The notes: generated by a model not told the origin, from the letters alone. A stretch of DNA of 64,000 nt from Bradyrhizobium erythrophlei (GCA_900129675.1 FSRD01000001.1:5879501-5943500), one strand, 5' to 3'; positions 8,614 through 17,480 are shown, numbered from the stretch's first letter. Numbers and translations are program-made.

Positions 8614-9339
8614 GCGCAATCCTTTCAGTTTGAATAGCTAAGAAACTCTTATCCACGAAATCTGCTTAGGGTCTGATTCTCTTGTGGCCATTCAGTGAAA
8701 CCAATGCGGCTGCAATGCGCACGCTCAAGACACAGCCCACGCCGAATCGTCAGTGGGAAACCAAAGATCAACAGGGCGTGACCATCGCCCTCACGCTTCG
8801 TCCAAAGTTGCCCGGAGGCGCCACCGCGCGTGCGGGGGCCTCATAAATCCGCAGGCGTGGCCGACGTCTGCTTTGGCGCGCATTACGGACTCAAGTCAGA
8901 CGTTGCGCCAGTTCCGAAAACCTTCACACAACCGGACTCGTGCCGGCGACAAACAGCATAATCAATTTCTGGAGCGTCTATCGAGTGGGATGTTACCAGC
9001 ATAACGCGCGTCTTCCCACTAACGAAATTATGCCGTACCGCGCGCCGTCTACACGCGCGCGCGCGGGGCGTGCCGTGACCAAGGCCAGCGGGGTTAACCG
9101 TCCCGCGCCAGACGCGTGGAAGATTTGAATTTCCTTCGAGTAGAAGCCACGGGGACACCGGGCCCTCATCGACGCCACCAAAGCACTGCGCGACGATCCG
9201 CTTGTGGCCGATGAGATCCGAGCACTGAAGATTTTGCAGCGGCGTGCAAAGGCAGACTAATTCCCGCCGCAATGTTGTTCAACTTTAGAACGATCGGTAA
9301 TCGCAGAGTGGGGACTCAGATGCGAATACCCATAGTGGG
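8614..9339. other. intergenic region with decayed sequence
   Basis: Bases 8614-8735 are the duplicated upstream flank shared with copy 1 (2100-2215). Beyond that, 9160-9260 reads RALIDATKALRDDPLVADEIRAL, ending at a stop, which looks like the tail of some protein; a weakly similar DNA stretch recurs near 10130-10180. No start, ribosome binding site or family could be assigned. Confidence 0.35.
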
Positions 9340-9492
9340 GTTCTCTTGGCGGCCATTCAGCCGTCATTTGCTCAAAAGCTTCTAACGACTGAGCCATTGA
9401 TACTCGATCCTTACGCGGTCGTGTTCGTCAACGATGGCTCGTGTTCGGCCGGAAAAATACTCGAGAGACGCTATTTGCGGCTTACACCGTAA
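9340..9492 (+). pseudogene. remnant of a small exported protein
   Basis: The frame reads VLLAAIQPSFAQKLLTTEPL then ILDPYAVVFVNDGSCSAGKIL, with a signal-peptide-like start and a Cys-Gly motif that I associate with small exported Bradyrhizobium proteins. The natural ATG at 9320 (MRIPIVGF) is in a different frame, so a frameshift lies inside the signal peptide. The C-terminal part also diverges before the expected second cysteine. A decayed gene is the best reading. Confidence 0.35.
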
Positions 9493-9556
9493 AAAGTCCT
9501 GCGTATCCGCGAGCGAAGTGTCTGGGTCATAAAAAGCGTAGGTCTAGGGAGTGAGA

Positions 9557-9658
9557 ATGAAATCAGCCGCCAAGAGGACGGCCTCGGAAGCGCTTGCGCA
9601 GACGCTGGCCATCACAGCCATGCTTGTGATCGCGGGATTCACTTTCTATTCGCGTTAA
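9557..9658 (+). CDS. 33-residue single-pass membrane protein
   Basis: The ATG at 9557 is preceded by GGGAG at a good distance and opens MKSAAKRTASEALAQTLA, followed by a hydrophobic stretch (ITAMLVIAGFTFY) and a stop. A basic/polar N-terminus followed by one C-terminal helix is typical of tiny tail-anchored or membrane regulatory proteins. No homologous family can be named. The ribosome binding site and clean architecture support it. Confidence 0.5.
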   Translation: MKSAAKRTASEALAQTLAITAMLVIAGFTFYSR

Positions 9659-9724
9659 ATTGGCTGGCCAATCACCAGCCCTCAGCGGCTGCCATCGGGA
9701 GGTCGATGTTGGAGGGGACACAAG

Positions 9725-9892
9725 ATGAAACAGGTTGATTACGTCGAAATGGCGGAGAAGTGTGCGCGAGAAGCTGATCGCATGCCTCCTGGCCAGGAGA
9801 GAGACGAGCTTCTGAAAAAAGTTAAGCTGTTCGAGTCCTACGGAAAGATAGACGGCTGGATTTCATCGCCTGGCCTGCAACCGCCTCGCTAG
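9725..9892 (+). CDS. 55-residue hypothetical protein
   Basis: GGAGGGG lies seven bases upstream of the ATG. The product begins MKQVDYVEMAEKCAREADRM and is mostly charged and helical (QERDELLKKVKLFESYG). It resembles short MKQ-DYVEMA proteins I recall from Bradyrhizobium. Likely cytoplasmic; function unknown. Confidence 0.55.
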   Translation: MKQVDYVEMAEKCAREADRMPPGQERDELLKKVKLFESYGKIDGWISSPGLQPPR

Positions 9893-10211
9893 GATTCGAT
9901 TATAGCGTTGTTCAATCGTCGCGGTAGCGGCGAATAATTGATGACAATGTGGGTGCTCGTAGCAGTGTTGCTCTGTGTCGGTCGCAGCGTAGTCGATGGT
10001 AGGTATCGATGAGGATAACCGTTCATTCCTTACTTTTGGCATCGAAAGTATCCGGCCGAGAACTTCGGCCAGTCAACCGCTTGGCCGCTGCAGACCATTT
10101 CCTTTGAGATATCGTCGCCATCGACAATGCACTGGGCGACGATACGCTTGTGGCTGGTCGGCCTCGATCGGCTGTCGTGGTCGAAATCGGGACACAGCGT
10201 TGATCTTAGCA
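9893..10211. other. intergenic region, nothing recognised
   Basis: No supported coding sequence. A patch near 10130-10180 resembles the decayed segment at 9180-9230, suggesting remnants of one dispersed sequence. Confidence 0.3.
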
Positions 10212-10525
10212 TTACAGTTGCTTTTTTGATTTGAAGTGGGCGCGTTCAGCGGCAGCCTGGTGAGCTCTGCGCCAGAAAGACCATGCGATGATGTGTGCGG
10301 GTTGAATCCGCTTTCGCGCAAGTCTGATGGCAATGCGGCGGATTTCCTGGATTGACCAACGGATCAGTGGTGGGGTGGTTATGCTTTGGTTTTTGCCGGG
10401 GGGCGCCGTTTCGTTTTTTTGGGCGGTGGCGGATTGGCTAACTCCGCGGGATCGACCTGATCCACGATGTGAGTTGCTAGATAGGCGAGCTCACGGCGGT
10501 GGGAAATCGGAAGCCATCTCGTCTT
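10212..10525 (-). pseudogene. IS701-like transposase, C-terminal remnant in two frames
   Basis: On the minus strand one frame reads ELAYLATHIVDQVDPAELA to a stop near 10379. A second frame continues as LIRWSIQEIRRIAIRLARKR then IIAWSFWRRAHQAAAERAHF to a stop at 10212-10214. Read together they resemble the C-terminus of IS701/IS4-like transposases ending in a WRRxHQAxA motif. The frame change and missing catalytic region show it is dead. Family label is by recall and tentative. Confidence 0.5.
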
Positions 10526-10648
10526 GAGGCTCCTGATTTCTGAAATTTGCTAGCGTTCAGGATTGAAGATTGGAGACCGGGGCGGGAGACGGCGCGAGTA
10601 CCGGTGTCTTACAAAACGCAAGCCTGGCCTCGAGGATGTTGGCCCCCG

Positions 10649-11380
10649 CTATGGGGACGGTAGGCGCGGGACCGTGACCTCGGTAATGTCGACTTGTTCG
10701 TTCTCTAGATTGATGTCGGTCCTCGCTGTTACGTCTTCGACCTTCACTATTGTCGGATTTTGTGTCACCACCTCTTGCTCATTACGAGTATTTAAGTACG
10801 CGTGGACGGATTCCTTTGCCGCTGTGGCCGTGATTAAATGGGCCTCTCTATCCCGGCGCATTGCAAACCACAGCGCTTTCTCGCGACTTAGTGTCCATGA
10901 CAATCCGCCGATCGCTCCCTGACAACCGCTTATTCCTCGATAGATCGTAAGTTCGGCAGGAAGGCGTGCGAAAACATCCTGATCGCAATTGTTCATCGCC
11001 TCTTGCTTTTCCGTTCGATCAGAATTCCACAGCCGTTCCCATATCTCGCAGTTCGCGAAGATGCTCTCGCTATCTCTCCAGATTCTGGCAAGCAGCTTCC
11101 AGTATTCTGCGTCCCCGAGTCCATCTTCGATGAATTCGAATGCATCTAGTCGATACGGGCGCTCATGAAGAAAGATATACTTTATCCAATCGCCACCCTT
11201 AAATGCCTTATCGACGGCTAGCTGTTTCGCGCGATAAAGGTGGTTGCAGCTCGCTACGCCATTGTGTCCGCAGATGGACGCATAAAGGATCGGGTGCCAA
11301 ACCTGTTCCCCCTCCCGATATTCTTCGAGATCGGGATCCAATGTCTCTGAAGTGGAGCGATCGGTGTGGTCGTCAGTCAT
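10649..11380 (-). CDS. putative ADP-ribosyltransferase-like protein
   Basis: A 243-residue protein without signal peptide or membrane segment. The C-terminal half has an order resembling the R-S-E class of ADP-ribosyltransferases: YRG with R148, then GLSWTLSREKALWFA (S161-W-T, followed by the A-x-x-x-A/F helix), then LNTRNEQEVV with E201-x-E203. The N-terminal 140 residues are unrecognised. The match is to spacing and residues only, so confidence is moderate. It lies about 45 bases downstream of a repressor-like gene, probably one operon. Across an insertion sequence it faces an ADP-ribosylglycohydrolase gene, which could remove the modification. I preferred the ATG at 11380; a TTG eight codons upstream is possible. 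Confidence 0.5.
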   Translation of the reverse strand: MTDDHTDRSTSETLDPDLEEYREGEQVWHPILYASICGHNGVASCNHLYRAKQLAVDKAFKGGDWIKYIFLHERPYRLDAFEFIEDGLGDAEYWKLLARIWRDSESIFANCEIWERLWNSDRTEKQEAMNNCDQDVFARLPAELTIYRGISGCQGAIGGLSWTLSREKALWFAMRRDREAHLITATAAKESVHAYLNTRNEQEVVTQNPTIVKVEDVTARTDINLENEQVDITEVTVPRLPSP

Positions 11381-11425
11381 GAGGTGCGTCTTGATTCCTT
11401 GCAAGCCACTTGCTCGTCGGTTGCT

Positions 11426-12319
11426 TTAGAGGCGGCAAAAATCTATTCGCCGAACTTGGAGGTAACTGGTTTTCTCCAACTTTTGTTGCCCGCGTGCTGT
11501 ATCGATCGCGATTGCGTCACTGCTTTCGTAAGCCAATTTTCCTATAACTGCGGTGTCACCGCTAAGCTCTTGCTCGTTGATCACGGCGACGAGATCGCCA
11601 GGCTGTGGCTTCGTATGTGACACGAATATCGTCTGACCTTTCACGAAAAATGGCTTCGCATTGTCGTCTACTACGATGAAGCCTGTGCACTTGCCCAGAT
11701 CGAAAATGCTGCTGTCGATGAATTGCAAGCCTGCTTTTTGGATATTCTGGGTCCGTACAGGGATGGGTTCGAAGCGGCCCCCTCGATCGAATTCGTAGGC
11801 GCGCGGACTGCCGCAATCTGTCATCCATAGTTTTGCGGAAGCGTTTAGTTCCGAAAGTGCGTCGTCAAGCCTTTTGCGCTGGCCTTGCACGATAACGCCG
11901 GCTCTGGCTCCGCCAGTAACGGACCCCAAGTCCAACCACGCAATACGGCAGATCGCGACAATCTGGTCAGCTCGGAGAATGGAAGTCCTTTCATTCAAGG
12001 GTTCGAGGAGAGACGCAAGGGACCACGCGAGACCGGGACCGACCTGGCTCGCGTCACGTTCAAACCCTCGAAGCAGGTCGATGCCGATTCTCTTTCGAAG
12101 CTTCGTTGACTTGAGCACCTCGACGGCGGACGTAAATTCCGGACTCGCGTTGGGAGGGACAATGGAAAAAAATGACCGAATAAGGTCTGCCTCTTCAGCG
12201 GTAACCTGACGATCACCGCTCGCGATAAGTGAGACCACAGGGTTTTGCCGATCGAGATAGCGAGCGAGTGCCGACCGCGGCAATCCTGTTCTTCGGAATT
12301 CCTTCTCGATCCAGTTCAT
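11426..12319 (-). CDS. HTH repressor with degenerate S24 (LexA/CI-like) C-terminal domain
   Basis: A 297-residue protein. Residues 1-55 form a putative helix-turn-helix (RSALARYLDRQNPVVSLI, then EEADLIRSFF). The C-terminal 90 residues resemble an S24 autoprotease/dimerisation domain (GFIVVDDNAKPFFVKGQTI, PGDLVAVINEQ, GKLAY). The usual catalytic Ser position of the S-M-x-P motif reads D-N-A-K-P, so self-cleavage looks lost, although a candidate Lys remains in GKL. It precedes the putative ADP-ribosyltransferase gene on the same strand. Its 5' end lies only about 20 bases from the left end of an insertion sequence, so its native promoter has probably been displaced. Role as regulator of the locus is inferred. 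Confidence 0.7.
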   Translation of the reverse strand: MNWIEKEFRRTGLPRSALARYLDRQNPVVSLIASGDRQVTAEEADLIRSFFSIVPPNASPEFTSAVEVLKSTKLRKRIGIDLLRGFERDASQVGPGLAWSLASLLEPLNERTSILRADQIVAICRIAWLDLGSVTGGARAGVIVQGQRKRLDDALSELNASAKLWMTDCGSPRAYEFDRGGRFEPIPVRTQNIQKAGLQFIDSSIFDLGKCTGFIVVDDNAKPFFVKGQTIFVSHTKPQPGDLVAVINEQELSGDTAVIGKLAYESSDAIAIDTARGQQKLEKTSYLQVRRIDFCRL

Positions 12320-12340
12320 TGGTCGCTCTTTCGTCTAGCT

Positions 12341-13433
12341 TGTGTGTACCGAAAACCCTATCCGGGTTAATCGAATGATAGAATCGGCTAAGTTGGCGCG
12401 ATGATCGCGCTGATCTGCTTCGTTCTGGCCGCGCTGGCCTCGCCATTCAAGTCGAACATCCGGCTTGAGGCGGAGAATGCAGTGCTTCGACATCAGCTGA
12501 TCGTCTTACGACGCAAGCTGAAAGGCCGGGCTCGCCTCACGAACAACGACCGCTGGTTCTTCGTTCAGCTCTATCGCTGGTTCCCGTCGATCCTTCCGGT
12601 TCTCATGATTATTCGACCCGAAACGCTGGTGGGTTGGCATCGGGCCGGCTTTCGCCGCTATTGGCGTTGGAAATCGTGTCGACGGGGAGGGCGACCGCAG
12701 ATCGAGGCAGAATTGCGCGCGCTGATCCGGCAGATGAGCACAGAGAATTTGCTTTGGGGTGCGCCGCGCATCCACGGCGAACTGCTCAAGCTCGGGTTTA
12801 GCGTCGCTCAATCGAGTGTCGCCAAGTATATGGTCAAGCGACGCGGGCCTCCAAGTCAGGAATGGCGGACCTTTCTGCGAAACCACGCGCCGGACATCGC
12901 CGCCATGGATTTGTTCGTAGTACCGACCATTGGCTTTAAGCTGCTGTATGGCTTCGTCATCATCCGGCTTGATCGCAGAGATCTCGTCTGGATCGGCGTC
13001 ACAACCAACCCGGCGGCGGAGTGGGTTGCACGTCAGATCACCGAGGCTTTTCCTTGGGATGGCGCTCCGCGCTATATGATCCGAGATCGAGATCGAATCT
13101 ACGGCACTGTCGTCACGCGCCGACTGCGTGCCATGGGTATCCGAGACAAGCCAATTGCACCGGCCTCGCCTTGGCAGAATGGCTTTGCCGAACGGCTGAT
13201 CGGATCGATCCGGCGGGAATGTCTGGACCACATCATTGTACTGGGCGAGGTGCATCTGCGCCGCATTCTGAAAAACTATGCAGCCTATTACAACGGCGTT
13301 AGAACGCATCGGTCGTTGAACAAGGATGCGCCTGTCTCTCGTCCGGTCCAGCGATCCGGCGTCATAAGTTTGCACGCCATCTTGGGCGGACTTCATCACC
13401 ACTACGTTCGGATTTAGGTTTTCGGTACACACA
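12341..13433 (+). mobile_element. insertion sequence with 17-bp terminal inverted repeats, rve-type transposase
   Basis: The left end starts tgtgtgtaccgaaaacc (12341-12357). The exact reverse complement ends the element at 13417-13433. One intact transposase gene fills it. No clear target-site duplication is visible in the flanks, so a deletion may have accompanied insertion. The element separates the divergent regulator and ADP-ribosylglycohydrolase genes. A second element with a related transposase but different ends lies at 61235-62333. Confidence 0.85.
12401..13417 (+). CDS. transposase, rve-type integrase core (IS3/IS481-like)
   Basis: A single 338-residue frame. The N-terminal region has LEAENAVLRHQLIVLRRK (helical DNA-binding part) and RPETLVGWHRAGFRRYWRWK. 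The catalytic core carries D in AAMDLFVV, D in IRDRDRIYG and E in GFAERLIGSIRRECLDH, the D-D-E triad of the rve superfamily. The C-terminus YYNGVRTHRSLNKDAPV is characteristic. All motifs are intact, so the element may be mobile. The protein is related to the transposase at 61302-62318, sharing WGAPRIHGELLKLG and SIRRECLDH. Confidence 0.9.
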   Translation: MIALICFVLAALASPFKSNIRLEAENAVLRHQLIVLRRKLKGRARLTNNDRWFFVQLYRWFPSILPVLMIIRPETLVGWHRAGFRRYWRWKSCRRGGRPQIEAELRALIRQMSTENLLWGAPRIHGELLKLGFSVAQSSVAKYMVKRRGPPSQEWRTFLRNHAPDIAAMDLFVVPTIGFKLLYGFVIIRLDRRDLVWIGVTTNPAAEWVARQITEAFPWDGAPRYMIRDRDRIYGTVVTRRLRAMGIRDKPIAPASPWQNGFAERLIGSIRRECLDHIIVLGEVHLRRILKNYAAYYNGVRTHRSLNKDAPVSRPVQRSGVISLHAILGGLHHHYVRI

Positions 13434-13456
13434 CCGGCTACTTTTCAGAAATTCCG

Positions 13457-14743
13457 TTGGATTTGGACCTGTTGCCGGATCGATACTTCAACCTCCCGCT
13501 CTACAAGGATGAGATCTGGCCCAACGCGCGGGACGCCTTCGACTTCGTCGGCTTTCGTGACGAGGCCTATTTTCCTTCCGGCAACGTGAGCTGCCGACCG
13601 GACGGGTCGGCGAGCTACCTCATTGACCCCACGCTCAACACCAAAGCGTTTCTCGATGTCATTTCGGCGCAGACCGGGACATCACTCGCGCTGGCGAAAG
13701 TGACGCTCAAGGAACAGCGCGCGCCTGGGCGCGTCGGGGTCCCGACTGCCGAAGATTACGATGCACACATTGAGTTCGGCAGTTCGGCGAAAGAGCGGCC
13801 CAAGCCGGAGTTGGGCCCTCTGATCGAAGACCGGGCCTACGGCGCGATGTTGGGTCTCGCCGTTGGAGACGCCCTCGGCGTGCCGCTGGAATTCTCCGAG
13901 CGCGATTCCCTGCCGCTCGTGTCCGAGATGATCGGCGGCGGGCCATTCGGGCTCAAGCCGGGAGAATGGACCGACGACACCAGCATGGCACTCTGTCTCG
14001 CCGATTCGCTGATCGCCAAAAACACGCTCGACGAGATCGACCTGCTGAACAGGTTCGTTCGGTGGTGGAGGCAAGGCGAGAACAGCGTCAACGGCCACTG
14101 CTTCGATATCGGGATCACCACGCGGCAAGCCCTTGATCGCTTTGTCCGGCTTGGGACCCCGGCCGGGAGCGGTCCCCACGACAAGAACCACGCGGGAATC
14201 GGCTCGCTGATGCGATTGGCACCGGTTGCGATCTTTGCTGCATCGGATGTGACTGAAGCCGTTCGGCTCTCGTATCGCCAGAGCATGGCAACGCATGCCA
14301 ACGCTCTGGCGGCAAAAGCCTGTGAACTCTTCACGACACTTCTGGTCGAGGCCATGAGGGGCCTAGACAAGAGCACGGTGCTGCGATCGAGGTTCTGGTT
14401 CAGCCGCGACGAGCTCAACGGGATCGCCGCCAGCAATTGGATCGGCAAGACGCGTGATGAGATTTCTTCCTCCGGATACGTGATCGCGACACTGGAAGCC
14501 GCGCTCTGGTGCGTGCACCGCACGTCATCCTTTGAGGAGGCCGTGATCCTCGCGGTCAATTTGGGTCACGACTCCGATACGGTGGCCGCTGTCACCGGCC
14601 AGCTCGCCGGCGCCCTCTACGGCCGGAGCGGCATCCCGCAGCGCTGGCTCGAAAAGCTTGCCTGGCGAAAGCAGATCGAGGATCGCGTGGCGTCCTTGCT
14701 GCGCGCCAGGAAGCAAGCTCGCAAGACGAAAGCCCAATCATGA
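13457..14743 (+). CDS. ADP-ribosylglycohydrolase with unknown N-terminal region
   Basis: Removes ADP-ribose from proteins or small molecules (DraG/ARH family). Residues 124-415 form the ARH fold: AYGAMLGLAVGDALGVPLEF, then GEWTDDTSMAL (T172, D173, D174) and GHDSDTVAAVTG (D372, D374, T375), the two magnesium-binding clusters, both intact. Residues 1-115 (YFNLPLYKDEIWPNA onward) are a conserved-looking module I cannot name. There is no ATG or ribosome binding site: the frame is open back through the insertion-sequence end, and TTG at 13457 is only the first possible start. The true 5' end was probably removed by the insertion. The stop overlaps the next gene (ATGA), indicating translational coupling. 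Confidence 0.85.
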   Translation: MDLDLLPDRYFNLPLYKDEIWPNARDAFDFVGFRDEAYFPSGNVSCRPDGSASYLIDPTLNTKAFLDVISAQTGTSLALAKVTLKEQRAPGRVGVPTAEDYDAHIEFGSSAKERPKPELGPLIEDRAYGAMLGLAVGDALGVPLEFSERDSLPLVSEMIGGGPFGLKPGEWTDDTSMALCLADSLIAKNTLDEIDLLNRFVRWWRQGENSVNGHCFDIGITTRQALDRFVRLGTPAGSGPHDKNHAGIGSLMRLAPVAIFAASDVTEAVRLSYRQSMATHANALAAKACELFTTLLVEAMRGLDKSTVLRSRFWFSRDELNGIAASNWIGKTRDEISSSGYVIATLEAALWCVHRTSSFEEAVILAVNLGHDSDTVAAVTGQLAGALYGRSGIPQRWLEKLAWRKQIEDRVASLLRARKQARKTKAQS

Positions 14744-16002
14744 CTGAAATGCCCTCCGGGTTTCGCGGCCGCATTCACCGCGGAACGCAACAGATTGGTG
14801 GGACCTGCGTCGAACTCGAAGCCGGCGGGGAGCGCATTCTGATTGATCTTGGGCTGCCGCTCGATGCCGACGAAGTTTCCGAAACGCTGCTGCCGGATGT
14901 CGCGGGCCTGCGCAGTCCTGATCCCGCGTTGCGGGCGATCGTGATTTCGCACGGGCACGGCGACCACTGGGGGCTGTTGCCGCTGTGCAAGCCGAATGTC
15001 CCGCTGGCAATGGGCGCCGCGACGGCCCGGATCATGAGCGCGGCAGCGCCCTTCGTACCGAACTTTTTCGCGCCTGACCTCTCTTACGAATTGCGCGACC
15101 GCGAGCCTGTCGAAATCGGTCCGTTCCGCATCACGCCCTATCTGGTCGATCATTCGGCCTATGACGCCTACGCCCTGCTCATCGAAGCAGAAGGCCGTCG
15201 CCTGTTCTACAGCGGCGACATTCGCGCCCACGGTCGCAAGGGCGCGCTGTTCGAGAGGATGGTGAACGATCCACCGCAGGGCGTCGATACCATGCTGATG
15301 GAAGGCTCCAGTCTCGGTCGGCTCGACGAGGATGCGCGATTCCCAACCGAATCCGAAATCGAGGCGCAACTGGTCGAGAGTTTCACACCGCCGGGCTTTG
15401 TCGCGATCTCCGCCTCGGCTCAGAACATCGACCGCATGGTCAGCATCTATCGCGCCTGCAAGCGCACGGGCCGCACGCTGCTGCTGGATCTCTACGCCAT
15501 GCAGATTTTGAAGGTTACCGGCAATGCCAATTTGCCGGCGCCGGGTTGGCCCAACCTCGCGGTTTACGTGCCCGAGTATCAACGCCGGCATATCAAGAGG
15601 ACCGAGCGCTTCGATCTTCTTGAGCCCTACAAGAAGGCACGAATTTACCGCGAATACATGACCGAAATCGGCGATACGGCCGTGATGCTGTTTCGCCCAG
15701 CGATGATGCACGATGTCAAGGCGGCCAATCTGTGGCCGAAAGCCAGGGCCGTGTGGTCGCAATGGGAAGGTTACCTGAAAGACGGACCGGGAGCGAAGCT
15801 AAAGTCCGATCTCGCCGATCTCGGTGTCCCCTTCGAAGCAATTCACACATCGGGTCATGCAAGCATCGGGGATTTGAAACGATTGGCTAACGCGATTGCG
15901 CCAAAGGCTCTCGTTCCCATTCATACGTTTGAGGGTGATAAGTTTGCCAATTTTTTTCAGAACGTCACCCGCCGGGCGGATGGCGAATGGTGGAGAGTCT
16001 AA
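14740..16002 (+). CDS. metallo-beta-lactamase-fold hydrolase, beta-CASP/RNase J-like
   Basis: A 420-residue cytoplasmic metal-dependent hydrolase. SHGHGDHWG gives the H71-x-H73-x-D75-H76 zinc motif; H138 (VDHSAYDAY) and D160 (YSGDIRAH) complete the site. The region FVAISASAQNIDRMVSIYRA resembles a beta-CASP insertion, and HTSGHASIGDL plus LVPIHTF near the C-terminus match the final beta-CASP motifs of RNase J and CPSF-type nucleases. The RNase J C-terminal domain is absent. This suggests nuclease or phosphodiesterase activity, but that is inferred. Its start overlaps the ADP-ribosylglycohydrolase stop by four bases, and its stop lies three bases before the next start, so the three genes form a tight operon. 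Confidence 0.85.
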   Translation: MTEMPSGFRGRIHRGTQQIGGTCVELEAGGERILIDLGLPLDADEVSETLLPDVAGLRSPDPALRAIVISHGHGDHWGLLPLCKPNVPLAMGAATARIMSAAAPFVPNFFAPDLSYELRDREPVEIGPFRITPYLVDHSAYDAYALLIEAEGRRLFYSGDIRAHGRKGALFERMVNDPPQGVDTMLMEGSSLGRLDEDARFPTESEIEAQLVESFTPPGFVAISASAQNIDRMVSIYRACKRTGRTLLLDLYAMQILKVTGNANLPAPGWPNLAVYVPEYQRRHIKRTERFDLLEPYKKARIYREYMTEIGDTAVMLFRPAMMHDVKAANLWPKARAVWSQWEGYLKDGPGAKLKSDLADLGVPFEAIHTSGHASIGDLKRLANAIAPKALVPIHTFEGDKFANFFQNVTRRADGEWWRV

Positions 16003-16004
16003 GC

Positions 16005-17480
16005 GTGGGTAAATTTAGGCGTGGACTGCGGCAAGAGGCGGTTCTCTGCCTCGAAAATTTGACGAACGCGCAAGGCGACAATTGGTGGAAGGATTTACTC
16101 CGTCTCTGGACGCCAAGTGGATGTGGTGATGGATTACGGCTCGCCGTTCGATTCAACACGCTGGATTTCTATTACAAAGGAAGTTGTGTCGCACATATCA
16201 GCTTCTCACCAGGAAAGCGAAACGTGCCAGCGCCCGCCCGCGTCATATGTCATGTCCAGTTCATTTTTGAGGGCAACATCCCTGGGCAGAAACAGGCACT
16301 GTTTGACCCAGAGCGGGGACTTTGGAAGCACAATGAATGTACGAGAGTGCGAAAGTTCAACGACATCATAGCCTATATCCGACTCTGGCAGGACAAATCC
16401 ACTCAGATAGGGAAACGGCGCAAGGCTCCCGAGAAGCCAGGCGTGGATGCTATTGTTGGCAACAGCGGGAATGTTATCGATCTGGAGATGGCGCTTCCTG
16501 CCTGGGACCGGAAAAAATCTGCATTGCGAATGGATCTTGTTTCACTCGAACGCGACGAGGATCGCATTCAAATTGCGTTCTGGGAAGCAAAGACGTTCGA
16601 CGACGACCGGCTCAGAAGCGAAGAAGAGCCTGAAGTTATTGGCCAGTTGCTTGGGGACAATAAGGGGCCAGGCTACGTAGAGTACGTCAAGCACGCAGAT
16701 CATGAGGCCGATATTAGGAGCGCCTACGCGGAGACATGCGCCATCCTCGATCGTCTTCATAAAATGAAATGTGCGGTCATGTCCGGGAACTCGGCGCCCA
16801 CGTCGCTGCACCCATTGATTGCCGAGGTTGCACGTTTGACGAAAGAGGAAATTCCAAACAGATTGGTCGTCAAGAGTCAGCCCGGCCTCGTTATTTACAG
16901 CGATCGCGAGGACAAGGTGATCAGGAGTGACATCTATTGGCCCCGGCACCGCAAAAAGATTAAGGGGGCGGGGATCACTATCTGGGAACAGCAGAATTCA
17001 ACGGACGTAACATTGCCCGCAGAGCGATCGCTATCGGGGTTTTCGTACGATCAATTGATCCACGTGGACGAAGGCGGCCCTAAAGCCGGGACGCCTTCGC
17101 CCTCGGTCGGCATCTTCTGGCTCATACCCTCTGCGGAGGAGGTTGTCCTTTTCACGCAACAGAGCGCCCTGAGGGAAGCCGAGCCATATGGCGATTGCCT
17201 GACCCATTCGGTTGGTCACTACGAGCTTTGGGAACATCTCCGGGCCTTGCCGTTCCCCACTTTGAAAAAGCGCGGGCTGCCGGTCGAAATAAAATCGACC
17301 GAATACGAACACTATCCCCGCGGCCGTGTCGTCTACGAAAAACCTTCGGAGACCTTCGTCATCTATGCCGATGCCAGACTGCAGGTGCCCGAAGTGGTCT
17401 CGAAGATCATGCAGGCCTTTCAACTTGAAGGACAGACAAACGTAAACGTCAGATCCGATTCTCACTATCGCACAAGATAG
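16005..17480 (+). CDS. putative PD-(D/E)XK-nuclease-like protein with extra C-terminal module
   Basis: A 491-residue protein of unknown family. Residues 155-220 show a PD-(D/E)XK-type order: E161 (IDLEMALP), D177 (ALRMDLVSLE), E194-A-K196 (IAFWEAK) and Q214 (EVIGQLLG), as in RecB/Cas4-like nucleases. The N-terminal 110 residues and the C-terminal 150 residues form separate regions. The latter has FWLIPSAEEVVLF, GDCLTHSVGHYELWE and YPRGRVVYEKPSETFVIYAD, a recurrent module I cannot name. GTG at 16005 has GGAG nine bases upstream and follows the previous stop by two bases; an ATG six codons earlier is possible. Tight coupling places it with the ADP-ribosylglycohydrolase and hydrolase. Confidence 0.65.
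   Translation: MGKFRRGLRQEAVLCLENLTNAQGDNWWKDLLRLWTPSGCGDGLRLAVRFNTLDFYYKGSCVAHISFSPGKRNVPAPARVICHVQFIFEGNIPGQKQALFDPERGLWKHNECTRVRKFNDIIAYIRLWQDKSTQIGKRRKAPEKPGVDAIVGNSGNVIDLEMALPAWDRKKSALRMDLVSLERDEDRIQIAFWEAKTFDDDRLRSEEEPEVIGQLLGDNKGPGYVEYVKHADHEADIRSAYAETCAILDRLHKMKCAVMSGNSAPTSLHPLIAEVARLTKEEIPNRLVVKSQPGLVIYSDREDKVIRSDIYWPRHRKKIKGAGITIWEQQNSTDVTLPAERSLSGFSYDQLIHVDEGGPKAGTPSPSVGIFWLIPSAEEVVLFTQQSALREAEPYGDCLTHSVGHYELWEHLRALPFPTLKKRGLPVEIKSTEYEHYPRGRVVYEKPSETFVIYADARLQVPEVVSKIMQAFQLEGQTNVNVRSDSHYRTR

Noticed and set aside
11426..12319. Self-cleaving LexA/CI-type repressor
   Set aside because: The S24-like domain seems to lack the catalytic serine, so SOS-type autocleavage is not claimed; only a repressor-like role is kept.
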